In this document: piece after piece, positions 60,563 to 64,000 of the stretch
How the letters are laid out: the number at the start of each line of letters is the position of its first letter
Position numbering within the stretch: the first letter of the stretch is position 1
Source: Janthinobacterium sp. UMAB-56
Lineage (GTDB): Bacteria; Pseudomonadota; Gammaproteobacteria; Burkholderiales; Burkholderiaceae_D
Assembly: GCF_900095265.1 (NCBI RefSeq)
Contig: NZ_LT607651.1
Span: forward strand, 389,528-453,527
Reading direction: 5' to 3'
DNA: 64,000 nucleotides
Notes under the pieces: generated by a model
The model's input: only the letters and a program-made list of their open reading frames with translations
Told to the model about the DNA's origin: nothing
Database searches by the model: none
Position numbers and translations under genes: made by a program

Positions 60563-61645
60563 TTACTTCCAAATATTCCAGGATGTCTGCATCCAGGCAG
60601 CGACGAAGACCAGGTAGACCAGCGTCAACGGGATAAACACTTTCCAGCCGAGGCGCATGATCTGGTCATAACGGTAGCGTGGGAAAGTACCGCGCACCCA
60701 GATGAACACCGACACGATGAAGAAGGTCTTGGCGAACAGCCAGAAGAAGCCGCCGAAACCACCCCAGAACTCAAGGAAAGCAAATGGTGCGGACCAGCCA
60801 CCGAGGAACATGATCGAAGCCAGGGCGCCGATCAGTATCATGTTGGCGTATTCGGCCAGCATGAACATGGCGTAGGCCATGCCCGAGTACTCGACCATGT
60901 GGCCGGCGACGATTTCCGACTCGCCTTCGACGACGTCGAACGGGTGACGGTTGGCTTCAGCCAGGCCCGACACCAGGTAGATGACGAACATCGGCAGCAG
61001 CGGCAACCAGTTCCACGACAGGAAGTTCACGCCCTTGTCGGCGAAGAAGCCGATTTGCTGGCCGCTGACGATGTCGATGAAGTTCAGGCTGCCAGAGACC
61101 ATCAGCACGATGACCATCACGAAGCCCATCGGGATTTCATACGAAATCATCTGTGCCGAAGCGCGCATGGCACCCATGAACGAGTACTTCGAGTTCGAGG
61201 CCCAGCCGGCGATGATGATGCCGTAGACTTCCATCGAGGTAATCGCCAGCAGCATCAGCAAGCCCGCGTTGACGTTGGCCAGCACGGCTTGCGGGCCGAA
61301 TGGCACGACCGACCAGGCGGCCAGGGCCGGCATGATGGTCATGATAGGACCGATCACGAACAGGCCTTTGGCAGCCTTGGACGGGATGATGATCTCTTTG
61401 AACAAGAGTTTCAGTGCATCGGCGATCGGTTGCAGCAAGCCCAGCGGGCCCACGCGGTTCGGGCCGACGCGGATCTGGATCCAGCCGATCAGCTTGCGCT
61501 CCCACAAGGTCAGGTAGGCAACCAGGCCCATCAGCGGCAACAGCACGCACAGGATCTTGATCAGGGTCCAGAAGAACGGCCAGGAGCCGCCCAGCAAATC
61601 CTGGCCGCTGCTGTTGATGACGTTTACAAATTCAGGCAGAGCCAT
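60563..61645 (-). CDS. nuoH: NADH-quinone oxidoreductase subunit H
   Basis: A 360-residue eight-helix membrane subunit that forms the quinone site. [19 protein letters not shown] and [20 protein letters not shown] (acidic E-channel residues) are conserved. The ATG overlaps the nuoG stop by 1 nt. Confidence 0.97.
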   Translation of the reverse strand: MALPEFVNVINSSGQDLLGGSWPFFWTLIKILCVLLPLMGLVAYLTLWERKLIGWIQIRVGPNRVGPLGLLQPIADALKLLFKEIIIPSKAAKGLFVIGPIMTIMPALAAWSVVPFGPQAVLANVNAGLLMLLAITSMEVYGIIIAGWASNSKYSFMGAMRASAQMISYEIPMGFVMVIVLMVSGSLNFIDIVSGQQIGFFADKGVNFLSWNWLPLLPMFVIYLVSGLAEANRHPFDVVEGESEIVAGHMVEYSGMAYAMFMLAEYANMILIGALASIMFLGGWSAPFAFLEFWGGFGGFFWLFAKTFFIVSVFIWVRGTFPRYRYDQIMRLGWKVFIPLTLVYLVFVAAWMQTSWNIWK

Positions 61646-63978
61646 CAGATTTTCCCCTCTGCTGTTTCAACTGTGATGTCACCGAACATGCCGCCCAGGC
61701 TAGCCGTCGAGGCATGCGCCGCCGACACTTTCACCACATTGGCTGGCAGGCCGGCATGGAGTGCCGCCACCAGGATGGCGCTGCCGGAGCCTTGCGCCAC
61801 TTTGACCTTGTCGCCTGCCTTGATGCCCAGCTTGTCAGCCAGGGCCAGGGACAGGTGCGCTTGCGGCGCGGCACCATCGACCGTGCGTTGCAAAGGCTCG
61901 GAGCGGCGTACCAGCGCGTCGGCGAAGTAGATCGGCACGTCGGCGATGCGTTGCAGCGTTGGTGAAGCCGGTGCGTAGCTTGCCGCTTCCGGCGCGTTTT
62001 TCGCGATGTTGTTCAGCTGTGCCGACAGATCGGTCACGCCGGCACCAAACGCTTCGTCGCGGATCGCTTCGGAGGTGTCGTAGTCGAAACCGGCCAGGCC
62101 CAGGATGTTGCCCAGGACGCGCAGCACTTTCCAGGCTGGACGGGTTTCCGCCAGCGGTTTCACGGTGCCGTTGAAGCTTTGCGCACGGCCTTCGCAGTTG
62201 ACGAAGGTGCCCGAGGTTTCAGCGAACGGGGCGATCGGCAGCAAGACGTCGGCGTAATCCATGCCGTGCTTGAAGGCCGACATGGCCACGACCATCTCGG
62301 CGCCATCCAGGGCGGCGCGGGCCGCTTGTGGGTTGGCGCTATCCAATTCCGGCTCGGCGTGCAGCAGCACGTAGGCTTTCTTCGGCACGGCAAAGGCAGC
62401 TTGCACCTTGGCGCGCGGCTTGGCGACCAGGTGTGCGCCTACCGTGTTGGCCGCTTCCGTCAGGTAACCGAGCTTGGCGCCCGTCTGTTCGGCGATCCAT
62501 TGTGCGGCAGCGTGCAGTTGCGACGCTTGCGGGTGTTGCGTTGCCGCGTTACCCAGCAACACGGCACCGTGGTCGCCGGCCATCAGGCTGGCGGCAATTG
62601 CAACGGCCACGTCCGAAGCGGCAACCGCTTCGAAACCGTTTGGCGCAGCGATTTCTTTCGCTTTAGCAACAGCGACGACCACTTCCGACAAGGCCGCCAG
62701 CCAGTTACTCGGCGCGACGATCATCTTGTTGGCGATGGTGATCAGCTGATCATCGTCGGAAGCGTGCAGGATCGACAGCTTGGCGCCGCCCTTCACGGAC
62801 GCGCGCAAACGCGTGGCCAGCAATGGATGATCCTTGCGCAGGAACGAACCGATGACGAAGGCGCGCTTGATCTGGCCAAATTCGTTGATCGGCATGCCCA
62901 GCCATGGCTTGACGCCGGCGTCCAGCGCGAAGTCGGTCTGACGCAGACGGAAGTCGACGTTCTCGCTGCCGAGACCGTGAGCCACTTTTTGCAGCAGCAC
63001 CAGCTCTTCGACGGTCGAATGCGGCGTTGCCAGCGCGGCGATGGCGTCTGCGCCATGCTCGTGCTTGATATTTTTCAAACCGTGCGCCACGTATTCCAGC
63101 GCGGTCTGCCAATCGACTTCTTTCCACTCGTTGCCTTGTTTCAGCATCGGGGAAGTCAGGCGTTCGGCACTGTCCAGCGCTTCATACGAGAAACGGTCCT
63201 TGTCCGAGATCCAGCACTCGTTGACGGCTTCGTTTTCCAGTGGCAATACGCGCTTGACCTTGCCAGCTTTCACTTGCACGATCAGGTTCGCGCCCAGGCC
63301 ATCATGCGGGCTGACCGATTTGCGGCGCGACAGTTCCCAGGTACGGGCACTGTAGCGGAACGGCTTCGAGGTCAGTGCGCCGACCGGGCACAGGTCGATC
63401 ATGTTGCCCGACAGTTCGGAGTCGACCGTCTGGCCGACAAACGACACGATTTCCGAGTGTTCGCCACGGCCGATCATGCCCAGCTCCATCACGCCGGCCA
63501 CTTCCTGGCCAAAGCGCACGCAGCGGGTGCACTGGATGCAGCGCGACATTTCCTGCATGGAGACCAGCGGACCGGCTTCCTTCGGCTGCACGACGCGCTT
63601 GTCTTCCTTGTAGCGCGATTCGCTCTTGCCGTAGCCCACGGCCAAGTCTTGCAACTGGCATTCGCCGCCCTGATCGCAGATAGGGCAATCGAGCGGGTGG
63701 TTAATGAGCAAGAATTCCATCACCGACTTTTGCGCCTGCACAGCTTTATCGCTGGCGGAGCGCACGATCATGCCGGCACTGACCGGGGTCGCACAAGCGG
63801 GCAAAGGCTTGGGCGCCTTTTCCACTTCGACCAGGCACATGCGGCAGTTCGCTGCGATCGACAATTTCTTGTGATAGCAGAAGTGCGGAATGTAGGTTCC
63901 CAATTTGTTGGCGGCGTCCATCACCATGCTACCAGCAGGGACTTCGACTTTTTTGCCGTCTATTTCGATTTCAACCAT
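61645..63978 (-). CDS. nuoG: NADH-quinone oxidoreductase subunit G
   Basis: A 777-residue iron-sulfur subunit. The N-terminal ferredoxin domain has a [2Fe-2S] set (C-x10-C-x2-C-x13-C, residues about 34-63), then the H-x3-C-x2-C-x5-C N5 site ([15 protein letters not shown]) and the N4-type cluster in [11 protein letters not shown] with DLCPVG. The molybdopterin-like C-terminal domain is shortened and variable, as in other Betaproteobacteria. Its start is 22 bp from the window edge; nuoF and earlier genes should lie just outside. Confidence 0.97.
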   Translation of the reverse strand: MVEIEIDGKKVEVPAGSMVMDAANKLGTYIPHFCYHKKLSIAANCRMCLVEVEKAPKPLPACATPVSAGMIVRSASDKAVQAQKSVMEFLLINHPLDCPICDQGGECQLQDLAVGYGKSESRYKEDKRVVQPKEAGPLVSMQEMSRCIQCTRCVRFGQEVAGVMELGMIGRGEHSEIVSFVGQTVDSELSGNMIDLCPVGALTSKPFRYSARTWELSRRKSVSPHDGLGANLIVQVKAGKVKRVLPLENEAVNECWISDKDRFSYEALDSAERLTSPMLKQGNEWKEVDWQTALEYVAHGLKNIKHEHGADAIAALATPHSTVEELVLLQKVAHGLGSENVDFRLRQTDFALDAGVKPWLGMPINEFGQIKRAFVIGSFLRKDHPLLATRLRASVKGGAKLSILHASDDDQLITIANKMIVAPSNWLAALSEVVVAVAKAKEIAAPNGFEAVAASDVAVAIAASLMAGDHGAVLLGNAATQHPQASQLHAAAQWIAEQTGAKLGYLTEAANTVGAHLVAKPRAKVQAAFAVPKKAYVLLHAEPELDSANPQAARAALDGAEMVVAMSAFKHGMDYADVLLPIAPFAETSGTFVNCEGRAQSFNGTVKPLAETRPAWKVLRVLGNILGLAGFDYDTSEAIRDEAFGAGVTDLSAQLNNIAKNAPEAASYAPASPTLQRIADVPIYFADALVRRSEPLQRTVDGAAPQAHLSLALADKLGIKAGDKVKVAQGSGSAILVAALHAGLPANVVKVSAAHASTASLGGMFGDITVETAEGKI

Positions 63979-64000
63979 GGTGATCGTTACCTGACGCAGC

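Noticed and set aside
63979-64000. End of nuoF at the window edge
   Set aside because: Only 22 bp remain and more than one frame could carry the stop, so the end of nuoF cannot be placed.

Overview
The window looks like a chromosomal segment of a high-GC betaproteobacterium, most likely Oxalobacteraceae (Janthinobacterium/Massilia/Duganella type). The reasons are the nuo order G-H-I-J-K-L-M-N followed by a DUF2818 gene, separate ispD-ispF genes, a PEP-CTERM surface protein and strong G/C third-position codon bias. The genus is inferred from gene content only. Genes are densely packed and no tRNA, rRNA, CRISPR array, IS element or replication origin is visible.

Left part (1-6851): the 3' part of a YqhD-like aldehyde reductase; a TPP riboswitch in front of a TonB-dependent receptor (putative outer-membrane thiamine uptake); a convergent pnuC plus NadR-like kinase pair for vitamin or nucleoside salvage; a DUF2867 gene divergent from a TetR regulator, with two similar 19-bp palindromes between them; and an orphan periplasmic solute-binding protein.

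Accessory island (about 6878-14820): a type VI secretion effector module on the minus strand in the order vgrG, phospholipase D effector (Tle5 type), and two tandem Sel1-repeat lipoproteins (putative Tli5 immunity). It is bounded by two copies of the 3' end and terminator of an S46 peptidase gene. The right copy belongs to the intact peptidase (14709-16856). The left copy is a remnant fused to the truncated second immunity gene.

Middle (16944-40138): a two-PAS NarX-type histidine kinase preceded by a small frameshifted CxxC gene; a complete mdtABC-oprM RND efflux operon with 4-nt overlaps; GNAT acetyltransferase; SppA; Na+/solute symporter; YeeE/YedE sulfur transporter; MFS transporter; DUF3820 protein; a cysteine-less glutaredoxin-like protein; Lrp regulator divergent from an RhtA-like exporter; and a PAS-GGDEF-EAL protein with a degenerate GGDEF motif and an intact EAL domain.

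Right-middle (40331-49703): LysR divergent from pirin-doxX; ribA followed by a perfect 4 x 13-bp tandem repeat; a translationally coupled trypsin-like protease and FHA membrane protein; a PEP-CTERM protein; a YjbR family protein; and a TetR/MFS divergent pair with clear palindromic operators.

Right end (49761-63978): minus-strand housekeeping block. nuoG-N and the DUF2818 gene form one operon ending in a strong intrinsic terminator. After it come Nudix hydrolase, a secreted HExxH protein, ispD, ispF and a PQQ-type sugar dehydrogenase. The most unusual signals are the island boundary duplication with the immunity-gene mosaic, the riboswitch-controlled TonB receptor, the protease/FHA pair and the frameshifted small gene.
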